Below are positions 1 through 11,342 of a stretch of DNA of 64,000 bases, piece by piece (position 1 is the first letter of the stretch; each line of letters starts with the position of its first letter). Under the pieces are notes generated by a model that searched no databases, was not told the DNA's origin, and worked only from the letters and a program-made list of their open reading frames with translations. Made by a program: the position numbers and the translations under genes. This DNA is from Scylla paramamosain (taxonomy: Eukaryota > Arthropoda > Malacostraca > Decapoda > Portunidae), in contig NC_087181.1 of assembly GCF_035594125.1 (NCBI RefSeq), positions 6,641,340 through 6,705,339 of the forward strand, given 5' to 3'.

Positions 1-218
1 TTTGCTTTGAGTAAAAAGCAAGTCATATTCTGCTCGAGTGGGAGGTGCGAACGCTCTCATCATGATGACCACCACATCACAAATAAGACGCCAAGCATAA
101 TCACTGGCTATCTATTTCTGTCTGATATGCAGTATGAGTGTAGTTGATTTACTCCTCCCAAAGTGAATGGGCCGGCCAACTTGATCCACGAGTTGAATCG
201 CAATCGAATCGATAATAG

Positions 219-612
219 TGTTACACCAGGGGTATGGATGTGGGTGGCAGCACTATTGGAGGTGGCAGCAATGGGAGAGGCAGGAAAAGAGAGAGAGCAG
301 AGATGCTTGGCCTGAGAGGAAGCGAGACTACTTTGGAAGTGTTTTCCTGCCTGTTGAGTGCCCTGTTGAGTGCCTGTCGTGCCTTGGGAGACTTGTTGTG
401 CCCCTGTGAACTTGTAAAGCAGTGTACTTGCGGAGGATTTGTCAATAAATCTAAGAAATAGTGCCCGTGTTTTCCCTTGTGCCCCAGGCTCGCATGTGTG
501 TGCCTTGTCCCGGCGTTCAGAGTGTGACTTATTTGAGGCCCCGCTGCTCTAGTTTCTCGACCCATGCCCATGTGGATAACATGCCCTCCTGGAGTGAGGG
601 TTGGGTGCAACA
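219..612 (+). repeat. Gypsy-type 5' LTR (remnant)
   Basis: A 394-bp segment begins TGTTACAC and ends GTGCAACA, which are near-perfect short inverted termini. It contains an AATAAA polyadenylation signal near 444-449 and is followed within three bases by a primer-binding-site-like sequence and then a gag-like reading frame. This order is the normal 5' end of a Gypsy-type retrotransposon. No matching 3' LTR is present in the window, so the element is truncated. Boundaries are inferred from the TG...CA termini and the downstream primer site, not from a second copy. Confidence 0.6.
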
Positions 613-614
613 AG

Positions 615-634
615 TGGTGTCATAGAGTGGGATC
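615..634 (+). other. tRNA primer-binding site, Gypsy type
   Basis: TGGTGTCATAGAGTGGGATC lies just downstream of the LTR end. It closely resembles the primer site of the Gypsy element at 24701-30974 (TGGTGTCAGGAGTGGGAT, minus strand), which supports reading 219-612 as an LTR. The primer tRNA is not identified. Confidence 0.55.
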
Positions 635-670
635 CAGGGAACAGTGAGCAGTGAGAGATGGTGAGTCATC

Positions 671-1062
671 ATGGAGTCACAAGTTGGCCACCATGACGGG
701 GCCAAGGGCGGCTCGAGTGAAGTTAAACCGGGCCAGATGGATTTGATTGCTGCCATGCTGGCCTATATGAGGCAGGAAATGGCAGTGGACCATGAGGCAC
801 AGGCTCAGAGGGCACGTGAGCAGGCTCAACGGGTGGACGACCAGGTCCGTCATCTTGAGGATGTGCTACAGAGCAGCGTCACATCCTTGAAGGTGGAAAC
901 ACAGCAGTACACCGACCAGGCTTGCAACAGCGTTAGGAATGAACTGCTGGACAAGGTGCAGACTCTGGAAGGTGAGGTCCAGGGCCTGAGGGAGGAGGTG
1001 AGGACAGAGAAGCAGCGGTGCGAGCTGGCAACAGCGCACGCGGAAGAACAGGAGGCTGATGC
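671..1062 (+). pseudogene. Truncated Gypsy gag with coiled coil
   Basis: An open frame starts at ATG 671, about 35 bp after the primer site, and reads about 130 residues of Glu/Gln/Arg-rich, coiled-coil-like sequence. It includes a long QAQRAREQAQR heptad-type stretch and a second helix with LEGEVQGLREEV. This resembles the N-terminal coiled coil seen in gag of many arthropod Gypsy elements. No zinc knuckle, protease or reverse transcriptase follows. After about 1062 the composition changes to AT-rich sequence and the frame ends at 1201 in unrelated residues, so the gene is cut off. Assignment to gag rests on the LTR and primer-site context more than on the protein itself. Confidence 0.5.
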
Positions 1063-1208
1063 AATATGTTTTGCTGCTGATGCATATATATATACTGCTG
1101 GTGCAATATATTTTACTAATGGTGAGTTGGAATACCTTTACCTCAAAATACTTGCTTGTCATCTTCCAACAACAGTGAATACATCTTTGGTTTTAATATG
1201 ATGGCCTC

Positions 1209-3600
1209 TTAGATGAGTGTGGATCCAGTTTCAGATTTCAGCAAGCCTAGTTGACCCTTCCACTCCCCATTAAAACATGAGTGATCTGAAGCAAAGTTAC
1301 TGGTGTCGAGAAAATTTGCCATGGGTCCATGTTTCAGTTCATCATTTAAGTTTGTAAGTATGTCTAGACTGAATATGAAACTGTCCGTATCTTCATAAGC
1401 TAATTTAGCTCTCTCCCCATAAGTAGCTTTGATGACATGATACCAGAAGTTGTACATGTACTTCTTTTCCACTTCTAAAATATGGTAACCCAAGTAATTT
1501 GGTTGCCTGATTTTAATCGTATTCTTACTGTTGACACATATGACTTGGTCCTCACCTAATTGGTATACCCTTTTAAAGGATGGATTTCTTCAGGAAAGAC
1601 TTTCTTTTTTATCACTAATTTCTGTTGGATACCATACTTCACTTCAGAAAACACGGATCTGCCATAGGCTGCATTTGACATCAGTTTGCAAATGCAATTT
1701 TTTAATGGCGCATGTCTCATTTTTATGCTTAGTAATGTTCCTTTCTATGAAAGATTTCAGGTATGGAGTCTGTCTGAAGCTATATATAGCATGGACACAT
1801 TGTATTTCCAGTCCAAGTGAGAGTAAAAGTTACAGCAATTCCAGACTGATCAGATGATCTTTCAGTCCCTTATGACTGGCCACGAGTTTATGATTTTTCT
1901 TCCCCAGCTTACGACCCTCAGCTTCTAACAGTCTTTTAATGTATGGCAAGATGTCATCTTCTGTAATAGTCATATGTGCGAGGCACAGAGGGAACTCGTC
2001 TGTGGCCTGGGCCATGTCGGGGGAAACGTCACAGGTGTCTAAATGCAGCCAGAAACCGACGTCGCCATCTGTCACGTGATTCTGGATGCCAACTTCAAAA
2101 AATTCATCCATCTCTGACTGAGAAAGTTTTTTTTATGTTACCCATAGGCAGGGGGGAGCACATAACTGTTGCATATAATGAATTATAGTCCAGATAGAAC
2201 ACATAGGTGCCGGGACCACTGTCAGGTTCATGGTTTGACTGCAGGTGAGGTCTGACGCAAGTTACAAAGCCTCCTCGAACATTTCTTTTGATGAGGTGAT
2301 ACATGTTAGGCTCATAAGGTGGGTCAAGTTGAACGCCTGTTGACTTTAAAAAAGCGTCATAAGCATAAGAAGACAGTGACACATAATGTGTCATGTCCAG
2401 TCCTTAAAACGCATGCAGGTATGATCTATATTTGAGATATGTGTCGGTTAATAACCCCATATCAATCTCGCAATACAGTCTTATGTAATCACCTAAAGTG
2501 CAACAGGACGCCATACTCCACATGCTTTGAACGTGTTCATATTCTCTAAGTGACAGAGCCTTCTCCTTGACTGTGTCATAAAATGCTTCATGAGGCGGCA
2601 ATTGGCGATCTTCTAAGCAGCCAATGTTGGTGATGTAATCATAAGAAAGAAACTGTTTTTGAGCACAAATTACACATCTTACATAATCAGGGAGGTAATT
2701 CATCATCTCTTGGGTGTAACACGTGTCATAGCCTGCCTGCATGTGATTCTGAACAAGATGTCCGAGGCCAGCGTTCATAATGGAAAGCGTGCCTTGAAAC
2801 TGCAATTCCTTAATCCTTACTTTCAATAAATGCAATTCTGACTTGGTAAGGATGTCCACAAGCGAGTCTGGCAGCTGAAGGTCTTTTATGATTAAGGAGA
2901 CATCAAAGCTCATATTATGTGCCAGAGAGATGAGATATTTCCTCATGCCACAACACTGGAGGTTGCATCATGCGCACAATGCCCCCTTGTAATTATTTTG
3001 CAGTAATGAGTGGTCGTGATGTTTATGAGGGGGGGTTTTTCACATTAAAGGGTTGACAGCAGAGCTCACAGTGCCGCTGACATTTGAACTGGACTTCATC
3101 CTCCGCAGTCATGCTAATTGATAGCTAATTACACTTTTCTTGATGATTCGCCAAGCTTCGGATAGGCTATCAATGAATTTATTCATGGGATCTTTTCCGA
3201 AATAACTTCTCTTTTCCATGACATCTCCATGCTTATTGATGATGAGATGCGAGTATCCAATTGGTTCATGTTCAGCTATCACACTCCTATTCTCCTTAGG
3301 TTTCATCATAGTTTCAAAATAAAAAAAAATGCTAAATAGGAAGGCTGATAGGTGTAGGCAAAATTTTTGAATTTTACTTTTTCAGTATCACCTGGAAAGA
3401 GAAGAGTTTGAGTGAAGTCGCAATGACACTCGTGATCGCTCAAATTGACAGACTTGGCACCTGAGCTGAAACATATTTTGCAAAACTGGTGTCCCTCTAG
3501 GGTGGGAGGGCTTCTTGTCAATCTCCAGTGCAGCTTCTCCATGTCTTTAATGAGAGTCATGTGTCGGCCATGTAGTAAAAGGAGTGGGATTACAGTTTTA
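1209..3600 (-). pseudogene. Family-B DNA polymerase, C-terminal part (Maverick/adintovirus-like fossil)
   Basis: Consecutive minus-strand frames (about 3560-3306, 3309-3109, 2946-2404, 2394-2104, 2111-1830, 1493-1209) carry parts of a virus-like DNA polymerase B. Visible landmarks in order are a Cys/His cluster near 3480-3430 preceded by an LIKDMEKL segment, exonuclease-like motifs (HNMSFDVSLI near 2915; YCEIDMGLL near 2470), polymerase motif A (YLDYNSLYATVM near 2190-2155) and motif C (YEDTDS near 1395-1375). The motif set and the short spacing fit the protein-primed-type enzymes of Maverick/Polinton elements and adintoviruses. Frames are separated by stops and frameshifts, so it is not functional. 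The N-terminal part lies beyond a LINE insertion, at about 6980-7669. A different protein-primed-type source, such as another large DNA virus or linear plasmid, cannot be excluded. Confidence 0.75.
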
Positions 3601-3603
3601 TAC

Positions 3604-6600
3604 TTTTTTTTTTTTTTTTTTTTTTTTTATGTAAGAAGGACATTGGCCAAGGGCAACAAAAATCTAATAAAAAAAATGCCCACTGAAATGCCAGTCCCGT
3701 AAAAGGGTCAAAGCAGTGGTCAAAAATTGGTGGATAAGTGTCTTGAAACCTCCCTCTTGAAGGAATTCAAGTCATAGGAAGGTGGAAATACAGAAGCAGG
3801 CAGGGAGTTCCAGAGTTTACCAGAGAAAGCGATGAATGATTGAGAATACTGGTTAACTCTTCCGTTAGAGAGGTGGACAGAATAGGGGTGAGAGAAAGAA
3901 GAAAGTGTTGTACAGCGAGGCCACGGAAGGAGGGGAGGCATGCAGTTAGCAAGATGAGAAGAGCAGTTAGCATGAAAATAGCGGTAGAAGACAGCTAGAT
4001 ATGCAACATTGCAGCGGTGAGAGAGAGGCTGAAGACAGTCAGTTAGAGGAGAGGAGTTGATGAGATGAAAAGCTTTTGATTCCACCCTGTCTAGAAGAGC
4101 AGTATGAGTGGAACCCCCCCAGACATGTGAAGCATACTCCATACATGGACGGATAAGGCCCTTGTACAGAGTTAGCAGCTGGGGGGGGGAGAGAAACTGG
4201 CGGAGACGTCTCAGAACACCTAACTTCATAGAAGCTGTTTTAGCTAGAGATGAGATGTGAAGTTTCCAGTTCAGATTATAAGTAAAGGACAGACCGAGGA
4301 TGTTCAGTGTAGAAGAGGGGGACAGTTGAGTGTCATTGAAGAAGAAGGGATAGTTGTCTGGAAGGTTGTGTTGAGTTGATAGATGGAGGAATTGAGTTTT
4401 TGAAGCATTGAACAATACTTAGTTTGCTCTGCTCCAATCAGAAATTTTAGAAAGATCAGAAGTCAGGCGTTCTGTGGCTTCCCTGCGTGATATGTTTACC
4501 TCCTGAAGGGTTGGACGTCTATGAAAAGACGTGGAAAAGTGCAGGGTGGTATCATCAGCGTAGGAGTGGATAGGACAAGAAGTTTGGTTTAGAAGATCAT
4601 TAATGAATAATAAGAAGAGAGTGGGTGACAGGACAGAACCCTGAGGAACACCACTGTTAATAGATTTAGGAGAAGAACAGTGACCGTCTACCACAGCAGC
4701 AATAGAACGGTCAGAAAGGAAACTTGAGATGAAGTTACAGAGAGAAGGATAGAAACCGTAGGAGGGTAGTTTGGAAATCAAAGCTTTGTGCCAGACTCTA
4801 TCAAAAGCTCTTGATATGTCCAAGGCAACAGCAAAAGTTTCACCAAAATCTCTAAAAGAGGATGACCAAGACTCAGTAAGGAAAGCCAGAAGATCACCAG
4901 TAGAGCGGCCTTGATGGAACCCATACTGGTGATCAGATAGAAAGGTTGTGAAGTGATAGATGTTTAAGAATCTTCCTGTTGAGGATAGACTCAAAAACTT
5001 TAGATAGGCAGGAAATTAAAGCAATAGGATGGTAGTTTGAGGGATTAGAATGGTCACCCTTTTTAGGAACAGGTTGAATGTAGGCAAACTTCCAGCAAGA
5101 AGGAAAGGTAGATGTTGACAGACAGAGCTGAAAGAGTTTGACTAGGCAAGGTGCAAGCATGGAGGCACAGTTTCAGAGAACAATAGGAGGGACCCCATCA
5201 GGTCCATAAGCCTTCCGAGGGTTTAGGCCAGCGAGGGCATGGAAAACATCATTGCGAAGAATTTTAATAGGTGGCATGAAGTACTCAGAGGGTGGAGGAG
5301 AGGGAGGAACAAGCCCAGAATCATCCAAGGTAGAGTTTTTAGCAAAGGTTTGAGGAAAGAGTTCAGCTTTAGAAATAGATGTGATAGCAGTGGTGCCATC
5401 TGGTTGAAATAGAGGAGGGAAAGAAGAATAAGCAAAGTTATTGGAGATATTTTTGGCAAGATGCCAGAAATCACGAGGGGAGTTAGATCTTGAAAGGTTT
5501 TGACATCTTCTGTTAATGAAGGAGTTTTTGGCTAGTTGGAGAACAGACTTGGCATGGTTCCGGGCAGAAATATAAAGTGCATGAGATTCTGGTGATGGAA
5601 GGCTTAAGTACCTTTTGTGGGCCACCTCTCTATCATGTATAGCATGAGAACAAGCTGTGTTAAACCAAGGTTTAGAAGGTTTAGGACGAGAAAAAGAGTG
5701 AGGAATGTATGCCTCCATGCCAGACACTATCACCTCTGTTATGTGCTCAGCACACAAAGACGGGTCTCTGACATGGAAGCAGTAGTCATTCCAAGGAAAA
5801 TCAGCAAAATACCTCCTCAGGTCCCCCTAACTGGCAGAGGCAAAATGCCAGAGGCACCTTCGCTTAGGGGGATCCTGAGGAGGGATTGGAGTGATAGGAC
5901 AAGATAAAGATATGAGATTGTGATCGGAGGAGCCCAACAAAGAAGAAAGGGTGACAGCATGAGCAGAAGGATTAGAGGTCAGGAAAAGGTCAAGAATGTT
6001 GGGCGTATCTCCAAAACAGTCAGGAATGCGAGTAGGGTGTTGCACCAATTGCTCTAGGTCATGGAGGATAGCAAAGTTGTAGGCTAGTTCACCAGGATGG
6101 TCAGTGAAGGGAGAGGAAAGCCAAAGCTGGTGGTGAACATTGAAATCTCCAAGAATGGAGATCTCTGCAAAAGGGAAGAGGGTCAGAATGTGCTCCACTT
6201 TGGAAGTTAAGTAGTCAAAGAATTTCTTATAGTCAGAGGAGTTAGGAGAGAGGTATACAGCACAGATAAATTTAGTATGAGAGTGACTCTGTAGTCGTAG
6301 CCAGATGGTGGAAAACTCGGAAGATTCAAGAGCGTGGGCACGAGAGCAGGTTAAGTCATTGCGCACATAAACACAGCATCCAGCTTTGGATCGAAAATGA
6401 GGATAGAGAAAGTAGGAGGAAACAGAAAAGGGGCTACTGTCAGTTGCCTTAGACACCTGAGTTTCAGTGAGGAAAAGAAGATGAGGTTTAGAAGAGGAGA
6501 GGTGGTGTTCTACAGACTGAAAATTAGATCTTAGACCGCGAATGTTGCAGAAGTTAATGAAAAAAAAGTTGAGGGGGGTGTCAAGACACTTAGGGTCTTT

Positions 6601-6890
6601 GACAGAAAGGTAGTCCGACCTGGGGACATTTATGGTCACCTCCCCAGATGGGGACTCCGAGGCTGGTGTAGGAGTTGCCATGATGATTTTAAAATTTTTG
6701 AGTGAAGGGTGTGTGTGTTATTAGGTGCTTGTAGTTTTGTGTGGAGGAAGAGAGTTGTCTTTAGAGGGCAGGCTGTGACTGCCCCCTTGTGTTGTGAGAC
6801 ACAAAGGGAAACGTTCAGTGAGGTCACAGCTGGGTTTAATGATAAGTTCACAGCACCCCCTGGACAGTGCTTTAGACCTCACTGGGAGTA
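3604..6890 (-). mobile_element. Poly(A)-tailed LINE (Jockey-like) inserted in the polymerase fossil
   Basis: This minus-strand non-LTR retrotransposon ends in a 25-base oligo(T) run on the plus strand (3604-3628), meaning a poly(A) tail at its 3' end. It contains an endonuclease/reverse transcriptase reading frame at 6681-3720 and roughly 200 bp of 5' leader. It lies between two parts of the family-B polymerase, so it inserted after that element. The 5' boundary is approximate. The flanks at about 3588-3603 and 6885-6900 are weakly similar but do not give a confident target duplication. Confidence 0.75.
3720..6681 (-). pseudogene. LINE ORF2: endonuclease plus reverse transcriptase (broken)
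   Basis: Reading from 6681 downward, the first about 285 residues form an exonuclease-endonuclease-phosphatase nicking domain ([35 protein letters not shown]). A linker of about 190 residues follows, then reverse transcriptase with HPIALISCLSKVFE, YGFHQGRSTGD, DISRAFDRVW, GVPQGSVLSPTLF and the catalytic YADD. A C-terminal thumb-like region ends at 3720. The coding frame is interrupted by an in-frame TAG at 5827-5829, a TGA at 5173-5175, a frameshift near 4980 and a TAA at 4419-4421. The GVPQGSVL motif and poly(A) tail fit the Jockey/CR1 group. The exact clade is not settled by eye. Confidence 0.85.
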
Positions 6891-6979
6891 ATTATCGTTT
6901 TGGCAGGTGTCTACTGCCTCCTCCTCCTTGCGTGAGCCTTTTCTTGATAATGTTATATAGTACATCTCACCGCTTTCGG

Positions 6980-7669
6980 TCAGTGTAAAAACTCCAGAGA
7001 CAGGTGATTTAACCTTTCTAACTGACTCAAGTTCTCCCAAGTCACAGGACTCTCTACTTTTCCGCGTGTGACGTATTTCTCTCTCTGCCATGCCGTCTCT
7101 GTAATATTTTTGGAATTCTTTTTCAAGGTAAACCTTGGGCATGAAGTCTGAATGCCACCAAACACTGAATAATGTTGGACGAATGTCTACCATCAGGATT
7201 GAAAATTTCATTCCCACCTTGCACGCCTCTAGGATATGCAACATAATCTCCTATGCCACTGCACGTGGCATGCAAGCAATAGTTGATGAAAAAATTCTCT
7301 ATTCTTGAAATGATAAAGCCAGATCCTTCAGTCTCGCTGGTAAGGCTTTCCAACCGACTGTTCAACTGATGGATCCATAGTCAACAAGGTCAGGCACATC
7401 CTGATAGGTGATCAGACATACTCTAAAAGCAATATGAATGACTCGATGTTCATCCTCATCTAAGGTAGAGAATATAACTGGTAACAGAGAAATGTGAAAA
7501 TATTTTCGGGGTGGGGGGGGAATGGCGAACCATGTGACATGAAATATGATCTAATTTCCCGTATAAAGAACTCCCTGTATTCGGTAAGTAGACTGAGTGG
7601 ATCTCTGCTTACATGTTCAGGTATGTCATATTGATGTCTGGTGAAGCTCCTCATAAAATTTTCCCTCAA
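6980..7669 (-). pseudogene. Family-B DNA polymerase, N-terminal part (Maverick/adintovirus-like fossil)
   Basis: Minus-strand frames at 7669-7460, 7365-7123 and 7244-6879 hold the upstream part of the polymerase seen at 1209-3600. They carry the segment that precedes the exonuclease domain in this family, including GSGFIISRIENFF, a GGNEIFNPDG loop and a CLVAFRLHAQGLPK-type stretch split between two frames. Stops and frameshifts separate the pieces. The link to the downstream half is inferred from strand, order and the intervening LINE insertion. The piece closest to the LINE (6879-6980) has no recognisable family sequence. Confidence 0.5.
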
Positions 7670-7767
7670 ATCAATTAAGCGCAGTTATTCCAGCACCCCG
7701 CTCATCGTGGTCTGCTTCTGCTCATGGCATGTCTGGGGAAAAAAAATAGAAGTAGCAGCGACAGCTT

Positions 7768-7769
7768 AA

Positions 7770-7822
<53 letters not shown>
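7768..7822. repeat. (TTA/ATT)n microsatellite
   Basis: Uninterrupted ATT repeats run for about 55 bp between the polymerase fossil and unassigned sequence. Confidence 0.95.
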
Positions 7823-7823
<1 letters not shown>

Positions 7824-9700
7824 ATTGATATTTACCTTGTGTAGGTAGTGGGGGACTTGAAGTCTTGGAAGAATTTAATACATTCTCTGATAATCCACTC
7901 AGCCCTGGCTTTGACGAGTCTTAAAAAAAAAAAAGAATATTAGTAGTAGCTAGTAGTAATGGTGGTGGTACCATATTTATTGATTTATTATTTGTAGTAG
8001 ATTTTTTTTTTTTCCTCACCTCTTCCCCCACCTCCGTGTGGGATGTTGGTTTGTGACGCTTGCCAACATGTGTGTTCTATGTCACCGCTCTGCTCAGTCA
8101 AGTGTGAACCTGTACAGGAAGATGTACTCAGCGCTCAAACTTGTGAAGATTGACAGTCATTTAATCTTTATTATTATACATTCTTGCCAAAATAAGTAAT
8201 AAGGCTTACCAGAAGAATCCGGATCTCCAACTTCGCAGGTACATTCTGGTGGAGGATGTGGAAACTGAACACCACATCACTTGCATAAATCACACTGGTC
8301 TTCCACACATGAGGGTAGGGTGGTTTAGCGTGCCATCTCTCACACACTTCACATAAAAGCCGTGTCTCTGCTGTCCTACAGTGAACACCCATTTTTCTTT
8401 TCTTTTTTTTTTTCTATAACATTGTCAACACTTGCACCCCCTCCGCTATGATGCGTGGGGAAACACTGAAGTTTCCTGCGCAGATGACGGCAAGGCACGT
8501 GGCTTCGGCTATGACACGTGGGGAAACACTGAAGTTTCCCTCACAGATGACTGCAAGGCATGTGGCTTGACTCGGAAGTAGGCAACACCTGCCTGTTTCA
8601 TTATCTCCGACCCTACCCTTGTTCTGCCTTGATCAATTCTCTTCAAAACTTTACATCCAAAATGCAAAAGTTAATGTGGTCTTATATGTAACACGCAAGT
8701 AACACTGTTTTCCCCATCTTCAAACTGAATAGATTTGCCTCTTTGATTGATAATTTTGATAGCCACACTCTGTATAGTTGATATGGAAAATGGTTTATAC
8801 ATAATTAGAGATGTCGCAGTGAGGCTGGTAGATACCTATCAGCGCCAGCATTTTTAATTGTCTCCGATTTCCTGGGGCAAAGGGGTGTCTTAGCTAAATT
8901 TGAAAACGATGTGCAGGAAAAGTACAGCATGAATTGCTGCACAAGTGTATCTAAAATTAAAAACATAACCCTTAATATTAATATTCATACTTAGTGGTGT
9001 ATGATAAGGCTTTGTTAATTGAATTATAAAAAACTAAAAATAGGTAATGATTTTTTTTAAGTAAGTATGAACAGTAAAAATAAAAGGATGTTAATTTCGG
9101 CTTTTGCATTTTATCTGGGAATGTTGAAAAATATCAGATATCACTGACACGTCCTTTATATGAAAGCACCGCTGGCGGACGTACAACGTACTTATCTTGA
9201 TCATGATTCTTCAGTTAAGGAAATCGCCGCGCGCCGTTAGGAAGGAGTGTAAAGTGTAAACAATAGCCTCTCAGTTCTGCCGATACAAAGGTCTTTACTT
9301 TGCTTTACTATATCCAGAATAGGGTATAGCTCGTTCTTTCAGGAATTTTCTTAATTCCGCTGTAGTCCATGATTGTGGCGGTGATGTATCCATTGTGCAG
9401 GGTAGTCGAGTAAGCGTGGTCCTGTGTTTTGGTTTGCTCGCTGCCTAAGTACCCGAGGATAGTGATCGTACCGCAAAAATAAAGTCTCTGATACAAAATT
9501 ATATTTTCTTTACATTAAATGGATTTGCCTGTTGTTTAGTACATGAAAATGCAAGTATATATTAGTATACTTCCATTGAGGTCAGTAGAAAATTACAGAT
9601 TGCCTGCCTTGATACACTTATAGGCTCTTTTAAGAATATCATCTGAAATTATGAATAGAGGCTCAAACAATGTCATGTACTGTCAATTATCACGAAATTA
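7823..9700. other. No recognisable gene (between the polymerase and capsid fossils)
   Basis: The stretch contains short A- or T-runs, a two-copy tandem repeat and small minus-strand frames (8392-8174 and 9496-9308) whose products I do not recognise. Its position between two virus-like genes suggests it once belonged to the same element, but I see no ATPase, protease, integrase or major-capsid motif. Confidence 0.5.
8446..8571. repeat. 63-bp tandem duplication (two copies)
   Basis: Copies at 8446-8508 and 8509-8571 both contain the core GTGGGGAAACACTGAAGTTT. They differ at a minority of positions, so the duplication is not brand new. Confidence 0.85.
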
Positions 9701-9706
9701 ATTGAC

Positions 9707-10590
9707 TTAAAATTCAGACGCATTACTGTGCAACGATACACCTTTGTAAGCTTGTAAAACCTTGCCCCAAAAAGTATTTATTTTCTGGCGAGAATAAAAA
9801 ATTCTGGCGCTATCTGGTATCAAAACGCTCAGTGCGACGTCTCTAATTGGATTCGAACCTTTACTAGTGCTGTCACCAAGGAGTGGTATGATGTCTAAGA
9901 TTTTAACTAGTTGGTTACCAAATCGCTTGGGAGAAATGATGTTGGTATAAACATACATATAATCTGTCTCTGTGTCAGCTTGCAGTATGTATTGAGTGAA
10001 TAATTTTATGGGTGTCGAGGGGGAAGCTTCGCTCGCACTGGAAGATGAAATGGCGTCGCCAGGTCTTTGAAGGTAGACGGTGTAGTGAAAATTTGGATTG
10101 AAACCCAGAATGCGAGCTATATGCGAGGCAAATTTTATACTTATATCACTGTAAATATGATTGTCATTAGGAGGGATGATTTCAATCGTTAACTACGACT
10201 CTCTCCAAGTCATGGTCATAATAGATAATTTCCGAATATGGGAAATAGATCTTAAAGGACTCCTTCAAAATTGTTTGAAGTTCTCTCACTATCTGTCCAT
10301 TGATCGCCTTAGTTATGGCCAGTATGTTCTTATCGGTAAAATTGGAGATGATATTCCTTTCTGGTAGATAGGTACAAATGGTATATTCATAGACATCAAA
10401 CTCGGACTGTTTAACCCAGCCATAAAATGATATACTGGAATTTGGATCCCCTTCCGTAATGCAGTAGAAATATTTAGGGAATAAGATATTACACAGGCCA
10501 ACTTCATAATCCCTGCCAGTGTCTAAATGAATGGGTAAGATTTTGTTTTCAAATTCTGTTGAGTTTTTGGGAAATGACCTGCCACCTGCA
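9707..10590 (-). pseudogene. Minor-capsid (penton)-like protein of a Maverick/adintovirus-like element
   Basis: Two long minus-strand frames abut: about 10590 to 10182, ending in TGA, and about 10190 to 9707, ending in TAA. The N-terminal frame has the layout seen in Maverick/Polinton minor-capsid proteins: a start rich in Phe/Pro/Asn/Ser (FPKNSTEFENKI), a beta-strand segment (LPIHLDTGRDYEVGL), then NILFPKYFY. The second frame carries the hallmark DYMYVYTNIISPKRFGN segment followed by KILDIIPL. One frameshift near 10185 separates them, and the rest of the gene looks close to intact. An in-frame stop lies near 10630, so the true start is near 10590 or lost. The neighbouring polymerase on the same strand supports a common origin. 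I do not attempt a joined product. Confidence 0.65.
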
Positions 10591-10800
10591 AGAGAAGATA
10601 GGTATATGTATATATTGTCACTATCTCAGAACGACATGTTTTTTATGCCCTATCAACTAACAGACTGACTTTAAACTTTGCCTTTTCATGTCATGTATAC
10701 GTTGACAAGCTGGAGGTTATAACGGTACAGCATGGCTAACCTTGACCATCGAGTGGTGGGCAACATTGGAATGTACTGAGATGTCAAAGGGAACACATAA

Positions 10801-11235
10801 TGGCAAGACTCAACCACCCTGGCCACCCAGGACCCACGCGTGCAATGGGGAACCCTGGTAGCATGACCCCCACCACCACACGTGTGATGGAGACCCTGGT
10901 GGCAAGCCGTCAGTGAACCCCACTGCCACGCGTGTGATGGAGACACTGGTGGAAACCAATTTCTTGATGGAGACCCTAATGGCAAGCTGTCAGCACTCAC
11001 CTCGCCTGATGCGTTCAGGCTCTGCCCCCTTACCATTCAATTACTTCCCACCCACCATTATTGGTGGATGCATGCCCCTGCCTCTCCCTGTCAGCACTGC
11101 CATCACCGTCGCTTCCCCGTAACATGGTCCCTGGTGACATTGCCGTGAAAGATCCACTCCACACCCATCCCCCCCTGGCGTTAATTTACTGCCAGGGTCT
11201 CCATCCTGAAATGGCTTGCCACTGAGGTCCCCGGA
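10801..11235. repeat. Dispersed short direct repeats (GGAGACCCTGGTGGCAAG type)
   Basis: Variants of ATGGAGACCCTGGTGGCAAG and CACGCGTGTGATGGAGAC recur at about 10880-10985. A roughly 40-bp unit at 11191-11232 recurs at 11246-11286. No coding signal is seen. It looks like a decayed minisatellite. Confidence 0.6.
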
Positions 11236-11333
11236 AAAATGCCACCAGGATCCTCCATCCTTAAATGGCTTACCACTGGGGTCCCCATTTCATGGGGACC
11301 CCATTCAAGGATGGGGGACCCTGGTGGCATTTT
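11236..11333. repeat. Imperfect inverted repeat (hairpin)
   Basis: The left arm 11236-11286 starts AAAATGCCACCAGGATCC and ends GGGGTCCCC. The right arm 11294-11333 is its imperfect reverse complement, with a 7-bp spacer and about 12 extra bases in the left arm. Confidence 0.75.
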
Positions 11334-11342
11334 CCCTTCTAC

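Noticed and set aside
7768..7822. CRISPR-like array
   Set aside because: Simple trinucleotide repeat without spacers. No CRISPR array or bacterial gene context exists anywhere in the window.
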